DNA of 64,000 bases from Dermatophilaceae bacterium Soc4.6 (GTDB lineage Bacteria; Actinomycetota; Actinomycetes; Actinomycetales; Dermatophilaceae), in NCBI GenBank assembly GCA_039889245.1, contig JAZGVH010000002.1, positions 1,612,001-1,676,000 on the forward strand. Reading direction: 5' to 3'. Both the position numbers and the translations under genes were made by a program. Numbering within the stretch: position 1 is the first letter of the stretch; every line of letters starts with the position of its first letter. The notes beneath the pieces were generated by a model. The model was not told the DNA's origin. It did no database searches and saw nothing but the letters and a program-made list of their open reading frames with translations. This document shows positions 8,589 through 15,413 of this stretch, piece after piece.

Positions 8589-9554
8589 GTGAGCATCAGC
8601 TACCAGCCACCGACGTCACAGTGGGTCGACCTGGACGGGCCCGTCCACTACGTCGACCACGGAGGGCCGGAGGGCGCGCCCCTGCTGATCTGCGTCCACG
8701 GGCTCGGCGGCTCGCTGGTCAACTGGGCCGCGTTGGCGCCCCGGCTCACCAGGCACGCCCGGGTGCTCGCGCTCGACCTGGCCGGCTTCGGCCGCACCAG
8801 GGCGGTGGGCAGGTCGGCGTCGGTGCTCGCCAACCAGCGCCTGCTGAACCGGTTCCTGACCGAGGTGGTCGACGGGCCCGCGATCCTGCTCGGCAACTCG
8901 ATGGGAGGGCTGATCTTGTCCCTGCAGGCCGACGCACACCCCCAGACGGTGGCCGGTGCCGTCCTGCTCGATCCCGCCCTGCCGATGGCCGTCGGGGTAA
9001 GGCCGGACCCGTTTGTCACCACCATGTTCGCGCTGTATGCCGTGCCTCCCCTCGGACGGGCCGCCCTGTCATCCAGGCGATGGCGCACCCCCGAGCAGGC
9101 CGCGTTGGACATGTTGCGGCTCTGCTGCGTCGACGCCGGCCGGGTGCCCGCCGCGGTCATCGCGCAGCACGTCACGGTCGCCCACCTGCGTCGGACGTTC
9201 GACGAGGTGGACGAGGCGATGCTCGAGGCAGCGCGATCGCTGATGTGGGTGCTGGCCCGGCGGAATCGGCACGCGGTCATGCTGAGCGAGATGGCCGGCC
9301 CGGTGTTGCTGCTGCACGGCGACAAGGACAGGCTCGTGCCGATCGGCTCGGCCCGGGCCGCCGCCAGGGCCAACCCCCGCTGGCGGTTCGAGGTCGCCGC
9401 CGACGTGGGTCACGTCCCCCAGCTCGAGGTCCCCGTGTGGACCGCCGAGCGCATCCTGCACTGGCTCGGGACCGACGCCGCTCATGCTGCCGCGCGCACC
9501 GGGCACGCCGTCGTGCGCCGTCCGACCGGTGACGTACCGGGGACTACCGCGTAA
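8589..9554 (+). CDS. alpha/beta-hydrolase
   Basis: A 321-aa alpha/beta-hydrolase with an oxyanion HGLGG near residue 40, the nucleophile elbow GNSMGG (Ser about 105), an acid in HGDKDRLVP and a histidine in GHVPQLE. It should hydrolyse an ester, lactone or C-C bond of a lipophilic substrate in the cytoplasm. I chose GTG at 8589 because homologous-looking sequence begins there; a frame running in from 7932 is mostly non-protein-like. The TAA stop shares a base with the dead start of the wax-ester-synthase remnant. Confidence 0.78.
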   Translation: MSISYQPPTSQWVDLDGPVHYVDHGGPEGAPLLICVHGLGGSLVNWAALAPRLTRHARVLALDLAGFGRTRAVGRSASVLANQRLLNRFLTEVVDGPAILLGNSMGGLILSLQADAHPQTVAGAVLLDPALPMAVGVRPDPFVTTMFALYAVPPLGRAALSSRRWRTPEQAALDMLRLCCVDAGRVPAAVIAQHVTVAHLRRTFDEVDEAMLEAARSLMWVLARRNRHAVMLSEMAGPVLLLHGDKDRLVPIGSARAAARANPRWRFEVAADVGHVPQLEVPVWTAERILHWLGTDAAHAAARTGHAVVRRPTGDVPGTTA

Positions 9555-9848
9555 GCCAACTCACCGGACTGGACTCGCAGTTCCTCGCGATGGAGAAGCA
9601 GCTCAGCCACCCGGGTCATCGCCGCCCACTTCGAGTCGTGGTCGCCGGCGATCTCGGCGACCATCTGCACCCCGCGTACCGACGTCCCGATCTACGCCCA
9701 CGGGCTGGAGAGCAAGGAGCACTACTTCTCCGTGGCCACCAAGGAGGACATCGGCGCCCACCTGCCGAATGACCTCAACTGGGAGCTGAACTGGCAGCCC
9801 ATCCACCGCGAGGAGACCGAGCTGTTCGAGGGGATCACCTTCGACTGA
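9551..9848 (+). pseudogene. wax ester synthase/DGAT 5' remnant joined to the 3' end of another gene
   Basis: From 9551 the frame reads VSQLTGLDSQFLAMEK, the conserved opening of WS/DGAT acyltransferases, then loses similarity at about 9617. In another frame, 9617-9848 reads as protein (YAHGLESKEHYFSVATKED, ELFEGITFD, stop) and looks like the tail of an unidentified gene. The start codon is GTA. A GTG start would form a GTGA overlap with a TGA stop of the hydrolase, so one G-to-A change at 9553 would both destroy this start and turn TGA into TAA. A large deletion probably joined the two fragments. Confidence 0.6.
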
Positions 9849-9875
9849 CGCGGCTCGTCAGATCGGGCCCCGTCG

Positions 9876-9899
9876 GTCAGGAGCTCCCCAGCTCCTGAC
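9876..9899. terminator. 10-bp perfect hairpin without U-tract
   Basis: GTCAGGAGCT - CCCC - AGCTCCTGAC folds into a perfect 10-bp stem with a 4-base loop, 27 bp after the stop of the gene fragment at 9848. There is no T-run, as is usual for actinobacterial terminators. It probably ended the operon once transcribed through 9848. Confidence 0.6.
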
Positions 9900-10222
9900 G
9901 TCACCGCCGCGGACCTGTCGTCGCTGGTGTCCACATCACCAGCGACTTCCTGGCCGACCTCCCGGTGGCCGAGCCCAAGGCAGGCGGCCAGTTCGTCCCC
10001 GACACTCGACCTGGCCGCGATGCAGGTGCTGCTGGAGCTGTGTCTCGCGGCAGACCGCTGCAAGGCGCGCTGTGCTCGCGCAGCGGCCCCCCCGAGATCG
10101 CGCAAGCCCGCGTCATACCGGCCGCGAGTGCGGCCGTCCCACACCGCCGCGTGCGGGGCGATACCTGAACTCGGCGATGACCTCGATGGTGCCGACGATG
10201 TGCTTGGGGAACGCCGACGACT
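9900..10222. other. decayed DNA at the left of the integrase remnant, with a 25-bp repeat copy
   Basis: No intact gene is visible. Short protein-like stretches occur in conflicting frames (for example FLADLPVAEPKAGGQF on plus and KHIVGTIEVIAEFRY on minus), as in rearranged sequence. A copy of the dispersed repeat lies at 10120-10157; here the stem is GGCCGC-GAGT-GCGGCC, one pair longer than in the other copies because both flanking bases differ together. Confidence 0.5.
10120..10157. repeat. copy of the dispersed 25-bp hairpin repeat
   Basis: One full unit followed by a partial second unit (CCGCGTGCGG). The stem of the first unit is extended to six pairs by a double change, which suggests the hairpin is conserved rather than the bases themselves. 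Confidence 0.7.
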
Positions 10223-10745
10223 TGAGGCGAGATGCTCGCCCCCCGGATCCGGCAGGGGCTGCTGGCCATCACCTCCTCCTCCACCGCCGTCGAGAAGATC
10301 GCCCGAAGCAGGGCGGAGGCCCGCGCATTGATCGTCGCGGTCGTCCTGTCCATCCCGAGCCACCAGCGTCGGACGACGGTCGGACTGACCGTCGTCATCG
10401 GTGACGGGCCGAGCCGGCCCAGGTCGCGGCGCAGCAGATGGCCGTAGCCCTCTCGGGTTCGCGGTTTGAGCGGACGGTTCACCACCCACTCGGTAGCGAA
10501 CGCTTCGAACGTCACCGCAGGGGAGTCCGGCCGTCAGGACGCGAGCGGCGCCCAGGACCCAGCACTGATCCGGCTCCGCTCGGCTCCCAGCCAGGCCTCC
10601 GCGTCACCCTTGCTGGCGTAGGTGCTGGGCGCGAAGTGCCGAGCGAGATCGGGGCCGACGTAGCTCGCCTGCCACCGCTTGGAGGGCAGCCGGCGCACGT
10701 ACCCGAACCCGCGATGACGCAGCCTCCCGCCACAACCCCTCCGAT
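10223..10745 (-). pseudogene. decayed tyrosine integrase, N-terminal part only
   Basis: This is a second copy of the N-terminal half of the intact integrase at 33.4-34.5 kb: the same SKRWQASY, ARHFAPSTYASKGDAE, LKPRTREGY and INARA..LLRAIFSTAVEEEV segments occur in order. It has a one-base deletion just after the start (relative to the intact copy), an in-frame TGA at 10534-10536 where the intact copy has CGA, and no catalytic domain beyond about 10223. It lies directly beside the left att copy, the same arrangement as int and tRNA at the right end, so it marks an older element inserted at the same site. Confidence 0.88.
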
Positions 10746-10863
10746 CGCCCTCCGGTTTCGTGCGATGCGCGTGTACTTTTCTGGCCATCGATGTCCAGTC
10801 CTGGCGATGACCAGACCGAGCTCAAGACACACATCGTTGCAGTTCAGAGGCCTAAAGTGCCAT

Positions 10864-10917
10864 TCAGAGGTGGAGCCGACGAGGGGACTCGAACCCCTAA
10901 CCCCCTGTTTACAAGAC
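10864..10917. repeat. left attachment site: 54-bp direct repeat containing the tRNA-Thr 3' half
   Basis: These 54 bp are identical to 34705-34758. Positions 10871-10917 equal the CCA end, T arm, variable region and part of the anticodon stem/loop of tRNA-Thr; identity stops inside the anticodon stem. A partial tRNA duplicate of this kind is the normal mark of a tyrosine-integrase insertion. Confidence 0.9.
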
Positions 10918-10988
10918 GTCGAGCACGGGCTTGCTACAGGCCCTTGACCTGCAACGACGTCCCGACGGACCCCACTGTGGTGGTCGTC

Positions 10989-11010
10989 GTGCGATCCACG
11001 TGCGATCCCT
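10989..11010. other. candidate integrase arm-type sites, left end
   Basis: GTGCGATCC occurs twice at exactly 11-bp spacing (10989 and 11000), about 75 bp inside the left att repeat. The same GTGCGAT heptamer recurs three times with the same spacing at the right end between int and att. Matching repeats at both ends, one helical turn apart, fit arm sites for Int or Xis. Confidence 0.55.
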
Positions 11011-11071
11011 GAGGCCAGACCTGACCATCCGTGGCAGGGGTAACGGCACCTGCCTGTCTCCTGACGTGTTT

Positions 11072-11095
11072 GCTGTTCGGTATTGACCGAACAGC
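11072..11095. promoter_or_regulatory. operator palindrome of the AbiE-like pair
   Basis: A perfect inverted repeat, GCTGTTCGGT - ATTG - ACCGAACAGC, ends 23 bp before the GTG of the first gene. Type IV (AbiE) antitoxins bind inverted repeats in their own promoter, so this is the likely autoregulatory site. The AAGGAAGG ribosome site follows at 11103-11110. Confidence 0.75.
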
Positions 11096-11118
11096 GAACA
11101 CAAAGGAAGGTTACCCAG

Positions 11119-12135
11119 GTGACACTGGAACTCCTGATCATCGAGGCCTTCGCCCAGCTGGGCTTAGCGGCCCGGTTCCCCGTCACCACCCCGGATACGG
11201 GCACAGACCTCGTCCTGACCGACCAGGACGTCCGCATCAACGTCCAGCTGAAGCGGCGCACTCTGGTGGACGCAGCGACCGCCGACCGACTGCTGGCCGA
11301 CGCGCAGCCCTCCGATGGGGTCGTCTTCGTGGTGGCGGACCGGGTGACAGGTGACGCCCGCGGTGTCCTCACCTCTCGGGGGGCTGGCTACCTGGACCTG
11401 CGAGGTCATCTGGCCCTGCGTGCCGAGGGTCTGGTGATCGACGCCGATGTGCCGCCCGCCCACCAGCGACCCCCGCGGTCTCGTGCTCTGGCCGGGAAGG
11501 TCGGTCTCGAGGTGGCGGTGTCGATGCTGATGTCCCCGTCCCGACCCGCCGCCGTCCGGGAGGTGGCCCGGAGCCTGGGCCGCTCCCCCAGCACCGTGTC
11601 CGAGGTCCTGTCGGCGTTACGGCGCGACGAGCTGCTGGACGAGAAGAACACCCTCGTGGGCACCGGCCTGTTCTGGCAGGTCTCCGACCGCTGGCCTACC
11701 CGACGCACCTACCTCGCCCAAGCACCTGCACCCGGTGACGTCAGCCTGACTCAGGCCCTCAGGCTCGGACTCGACGACGTCGATCACGAACCGGGATGGG
11801 CGCTGACCGACTCAGCTGCGGCCGCCGCGTACGGGGCCCCGCTGGCCGTCCGGGCGGGGCAGGCACTCGACTTCTTTGTCCCCAGCGACGTCGTCGCCCG
11901 ACGGGCGGTCACCCTGCTCGGCGCAGCGGCCAGCCCCTCGCAGGCCCAGGCGAGCATCCGCGTGGCCCCCGTCCTCGCCGTCGTCCACCAGCGCATCGAC
12001 ACCGCGACGAACCCGAGCCACTGGCCCCTCACGCACCCGGTGTTCGTTGCGCTCGACCTGGCCCAGGATGCCGTCCGAGGCCGCGAGATCCTCGAAGGTT
12101 GGACCCCACCGAAGGAGTGGACCCGTGTCTGGTGA
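11119..12135 (+). CDS. AbiEi-like regulator/antitoxin with winged helix and a nuclease-like N-terminus
   Basis: A 338-aa protein. The N-terminal 110 residues contain GTDLVL followed by VRINVQLKRR, an acidic residue and a Q-x-K pair on adjacent strands that resembles the core of PD-(D/E)xK folds; activity is doubtful with Gln in the second position. Residues about 135-180 form a winged helix (VREVARSLGRSPSTVSEVLSA). The C-terminal half is alpha/beta without known motifs. GTG at 11119 follows AAGGAAGG by 8 bp. The nucleotidyltransferase gene downstream overlaps by 11 bp, as in AbiEi-AbiEii pairs; I infer an antitoxin/repressor. Confidence 0.65.
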   Translation: MTLELLIIEAFAQLGLAARFPVTTPDTGTDLVLTDQDVRINVQLKRRTLVDAATADRLLADAQPSDGVVFVVADRVTGDARGVLTSRGAGYLDLRGHLALRAEGLVIDADVPPAHQRPPRSRALAGKVGLEVAVSMLMSPSRPAAVREVARSLGRSPSTVSEVLSALRRDELLDEKNTLVGTGLFWQVSDRWPTRRTYLAQAPAPGDVSLTQALRLGLDDVDHEPGWALTDSAAAAAYGAPLAVRAGQALDFFVPSDVVARRAVTLLGAAASPSQAQASIRVAPVLAVVHQRIDTATNPSHWPLTHPVFVALDLAQDAVRGREILEGWTPPKEWTRVW

Positions 12136-12760
12136 CCGGGTCACCTTCGTCGGTGACGCGATGGCCGCCGTCGTCCAGGGGATCGCCGAAGCACACGCCC
12201 TAATCGGTCGACCGCCGGTCGTCGTGGGCGGGCTCGCCGTACTGGCCCGCCTGTCGAACCCCTACCGCGCCACCGTCGACCTCGACGTCGTCGACCGTCG
12301 ACAGGGACCCGCTTCCCAGCTCGAGGTCCTCCGGGCAGGGGCCGGTGCTGAGCCGCTCGAGCCGGCGGCGGTGCTCCTCCAAACCCGCTTCGGGCCGGTA
12401 AAGATCGACGTGCTCGAGGTCCGCCAGATCGAACTCGACCGACCCAGCGACGACCCCGGTGACCGGCTATACGCCTCTGCCCGCGCCTGGGCCCACGACA
12501 CGGCGACCGACCTCACGATCGAGGTGCTCCTCTCCGGCCACTCGAGCATTACCGTCACCACGCTCGTCGCAGAACCCGGACCGCTCATCGCTATGAAGCT
12601 CCAGGCGGTAGAGAACAGGTCGAGCAACAAGCAAGGCACCGACCTGCTCGACATCGTCCGCCTTTTGCTCGACCCAGCAACACGACCCCCGGCGTTGGCG
12701 CAGATCACCAGCGTCGCCCCGGCGGTCGCCCACGACATGGCCCTGCACGTGGACTTGTAG
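12125..12760 (+). CDS. AbiEii-like nucleotidyltransferase, possible toxin, ending at an in-frame TAG
   Basis: A 211-aa protein of the DNA polymerase beta-like nucleotidyltransferase superfamily: GGLAVLARLS followed by YRATVDLDVV gives the GG...R-x-T-x-D-h-D signature, and VKIDVLEV supplies a third acidic strand. AbiEii enzymes of this type modify RNA or nucleotides and are held in check by AbiEi. GTG at 12125 follows GGAG. After the TAG at 12758-12760 the same frame stays open for 40 more codons to TGA at 12883 and reads like protein (RRQQSLARIRSATGDDV, LVAELLTGALQ). The C-terminus may therefore have been lost by one nonsense change. Confidence 0.68.
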   Translation: MSGDRVTFVGDAMAAVVQGIAEAHALIGRPPVVVGGLAVLARLSNPYRATVDLDVVDRRQGPASQLEVLRAGAGAEPLEPAAVLLQTRFGPVKIDVLEVRQIELDRPSDDPGDRLYASARAWAHDTATDLTIEVLLSGHSSITVTTLVAEPGPLIAMKLQAVENRSSNKQGTDLLDIVRLLLDPATRPPALAQITSVAPAVAHDMALHVDL

Positions 12761-12981
12761 TTCGTCGACCGACGACAGCAGTCCTTGGCCCGGATCCGCA
12801 GCGCCACCGGCGACGACGTCACCGCAGACGACCTCGACCTCGTCGCCGAGCTCCTGACCGGCGCTCTGCAGCGAAAGCGCTGACCTCAACGCTCACCAGC
12901 CCGACCGGCCGGCAACGCTCCCAAAGCTGTCACCCCGGTCAATCGTTGCACGGGAATTCAAGAGGGGCCCGTCCTGAGTCC

Positions 12982-14847
12982 TCAGTCTTGGACGTCGACG
13001 CCGTGCAGGGCGGCGAGGTGTTCAAGGCCTTCGGTGTAACCCTGCCCGACTGAGCGAATGCGCCATCGGCCGGCTCGGCGGTACAGGGTGCAGAGCAGCA
13101 TGGTGCGCTCACGGCTTGCGGCGTCGAGGGTGGCCCGGGCGACGGGGGTGCCATCGACGTCACGCACCACCAGTTCAATGGGTCCGAGGTCACCGAATGT
13201 CAGCGTGGCGTCGATGCTCGCGGCAATGATCACCCGTTCAGCAGCCAGCGGCAGCAGGTTCACATCGATGCCGACGACGGCCTCGAACGGGATGTCGAGC
13301 TCGATCTCGACGGAGCCTGTCGGGTGGCGGGGCTGGTTGTAGAAGCAGAAGTCCTCGTCGGCAGTCACCTGCTCGTCGGCGTCAACGACAAGTGCGACGA
13401 CATCGACGTCGGGCGCGTGCCTCGGGTCGGGGTCGCTCAACCAGGAAACCTCGACCGTCCAACGGTGGCCCTCAGGGAGATCAACGACCGCTCCCTGACT
13501 AAGCACGGCGGCGGAGGCGGAAGGGACGACGGGCCGAACTGGTGGTGTGTCGAGCGCAGTGGTCCGCGGCGAAGGACTTGCCGTCCTAAGTGGTACCGCT
13601 TGCGGGGCGGCAGGCAGTGGCGTGAGGGTTTCCGATGCCAGGACCGGCAGCGACAGGGCGCGGGCTCGACGCCATCTCGGATCAGAGTCGTGCCCTTCGA
13701 GGGGGACGACGTCGGTGACCGATGCCGTCAGGTTTGCTGCGGCCTGTCCGCCCATCTCGGCAATCCGTGACCTGGTGTCTGCTGCGCGGTCGTGCGTCCC
13801 ACCCAGCACGAGGATCCGACGCCCGGCCAGCGGTCCTGCGGCTGTTATGGGTGCAGGTTTCAAGCTGCTTGCCTTCGCCTCGACGATTGAGCGCTGCGAG
13901 GTCTGCGCCGCCTTCAGGCTCCCTGCCCGGATGGTGTCGAGCATCTGGAGGAAGGTGGTCTCGGTGACGACGGGCGTCCGGTGGGCCGCGCCAGCCGCTG
14001 CCTTCTGTGTTGCGGTCCCGGAGGCATCGACCACGAGGAGGCTGGTGCGTGAGCTGACCGAGTTCATCACCTCGAGGCCTGCGCTGGTGGCCAGCCGGGT
14101 CAGCGTCTCGCGGGGCAGGCCAGACGCTCCGGTGAACGCGACCTTCATCCCCTGCTGCAGTGCGTCATGCGGGCCCATCCTGCCGGGGTAGCGCCACGGG
14201 CACGGAGTGCGCGGGGCCGGAGCGGGGTAGGCGGTGCCCAGCCGGTGGCCGTCGCCGGAAACGGTGATGGGCAGGGGGAGATTGAGGCGGTGTGCCATGA
14301 CGAGTGAGTGCCGCAGGATCTCGACCGTGACCCGGGTGTCGTCGGCGGCATCGTGGGCGGCGCGGTGGGTCACACCCCAATAGCGGGCGACCGCCGCGAG
14401 CTTCAGTGACCCCGTCGGGATGTCGAGTCGGCGGGTCATCGCCATCGTGCACAGCCGACCACGCGCGTTCATTCTGGCGTTGGCGCGTTCGGTTTCGGCC
14501 GACAGGAACCCCCAGTCGAACGCGGCGTTGTGGGCGACGAAGACGCGGCCTTCGATCATCGAGGTCAGGTGCGCGCACACCTGGTCGAACTGGGGAGAGC
14601 CTGCGAGCCTGGCCCTGGTCAGCCCGTGGATCTCCACCGGCCCCGGGTCACACCCTGGGTCGAGCGTCGTCGACCACGCGGCTTCGAGTCCGCCGTCAGC
14701 GCCTATCTGACTGACTGCGACCTGAAGGACCCGATGCGCGCGGGAGTTCAAGCCCGATGTCTCGACGTCGACCACCGCGTAGCCGTGCGGGTAGCGAGAC
14801 GCGACTGCCGACGGGAGCGGTCCAGGTCCGGCTGACGTCGTCACCAC
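12982..14847 (-). CDS. DEDDh exonuclease - two BRCT - TerD fusion protein
   Basis: A 621-aa multidomain protein. Residues 20-190: DnaQ-like 3'-5' exonuclease with Asp27 and Glu29 (VVDVETSG), Asp111 (HNAAFDWGF), His165 and Asp170 (HDAADD), a complete DEDDh set. Residues about 233-310 and 345-410: two BRCT-like domains (GMKVAFTGASG and LAGRRILVLGG). Residues about 455-621: TerD domain (DEDFCFYNQP, FGDLGPIELVV, VGQGYTEGLEHLA), a calcium-binding fold of the tellurite/stress system. The start is uncertain; I used GTG 14847, with another GTG three bases on and an upstream in-frame codon at 14886. Likely DNA processing under stress; the combination is unusual. Confidence 0.8.
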   Translation of the reverse strand: MVTTSAGPGPLPSAVASRYPHGYAVVDVETSGLNSRAHRVLQVAVSQIGADGGLEAAWSTTLDPGCDPGPVEIHGLTRARLAGSPQFDQVCAHLTSMIEGRVFVAHNAAFDWGFLSAETERANARMNARGRLCTMAMTRRLDIPTGSLKLAAVARYWGVTHRAAHDAADDTRVTVEILRHSLVMAHRLNLPLPITVSGDGHRLGTAYPAPAPRTPCPWRYPGRMGPHDALQQGMKVAFTGASGLPRETLTRLATSAGLEVMNSVSSRTSLLVVDASGTATQKAAAGAAHRTPVVTETTFLQMLDTIRAGSLKAAQTSQRSIVEAKASSLKPAPITAAGPLAGRRILVLGGTHDRAADTRSRIAEMGGQAAANLTASVTDVVPLEGHDSDPRWRRARALSLPVLASETLTPLPAAPQAVPLRTASPSPRTTALDTPPVRPVVPSASAAVLSQGAVVDLPEGHRWTVEVSWLSDPDPRHAPDVDVVALVVDADEQVTADEDFCFYNQPRHPTGSVEIELDIPFEAVVGIDVNLLPLAAERVIIAASIDATLTFGDLGPIELVVRDVDGTPVARATLDAASRERTMLLCTLYRRAGRWRIRSVGQGYTEGLEHLAALHGVDVQD

Positions 14848-15413
14848 GGCAGGGTACGTTCCCAAGCGTCCACATCCCGGCAGCAAACCGCTTGGTCGAC
14901 GTGAGTTGTCGAAGCCGCCTCGTCGAACTGCTCACGGGACGCCGTGACGTGACCGGCCCCTCCAGCATGGTCGCTGGGCGCAGGCATCACGGATCGTGAG
15001 TGTCGCCGTGTCGAGTGGCGCAGCGCAGGGCCTTGCGAACGGCCGTGGCCGTCACGCGCTTTGGCCAGCCCGGCATGACGTCACCGTAGGAGATGCCACG
15101 AGTCCCGCCAACGAGGTCTATGTCGATGACGAGTCGACCCGCCACCCCACTCGAGCCCAACCGCCGCCGCCCGACCGCCGTCGCACCGCCGCCCGACCGC
15201 CGTCGCACCGCCGCCCGACCGCCGTCGCACCGCCGCCCGACCGCCGTCGCACCGCCGCCCGACCACCGTCGCTCCGCTGCCCGAGCGCTGCGCGCCCGGA
15301 CGGCCTTCGTACCCCCTGTCGAAACGCAACAACGAAGTCCTACACACCTGTTGCATGTCGGCCGCCCGAACGCGTCCACCCGCGTCGTCCCCGCGGCATT
15401 AGGGGGTGTGACG
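14848..15413. other. control region upstream of the relaxase; candidate oriT
   Basis: This 566-bp gap between the divergent nuclease-fusion and relaxase genes contains no convincing gene. It holds a tandem array of 22-bp units (listed separately). Relaxase genes commonly have their nick site next to them, so oriT may lie here, but I see no nick consensus I can name. Confidence 0.45.
15169..15278. repeat. five tandem 22-bp repeats upstream of the relaxase gene
   Basis: Four identical units beginning GCCCGACCGCCGTCGC and a fifth with three changes run head to tail from 15169 to 15278, followed by a partial unit. The period of 22 is not a multiple of three and there is no start codon of quality upstream, so it is not coding. 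The spacing is two helical turns. It lies 136 bp upstream of the relaxase start, so it may bind a relaxosome or regulatory protein. Confidence 0.8.

Noticed and set aside
7932-9554. A 540-aa plus-strand protein containing the hydrolase
   Set aside because: The first 220 residues have no family features; the alpha/beta-hydrolase starts at 8589.
9617-9848. Assigning the HFESWSP...ITFD fragment to a named monooxygenase or other family
   Set aside because: It reads like a genuine C-terminus, but I could not identify the family from the 70 or so residues.
15169-15278. 22-bp repeats as a CRISPR or as a Pro/Arg-rich N-terminus of the relaxase
   Set aside because: No spacers. The period breaks the reading frame, and the relaxase start at 15414 has the family N-terminus and a ribosome site.
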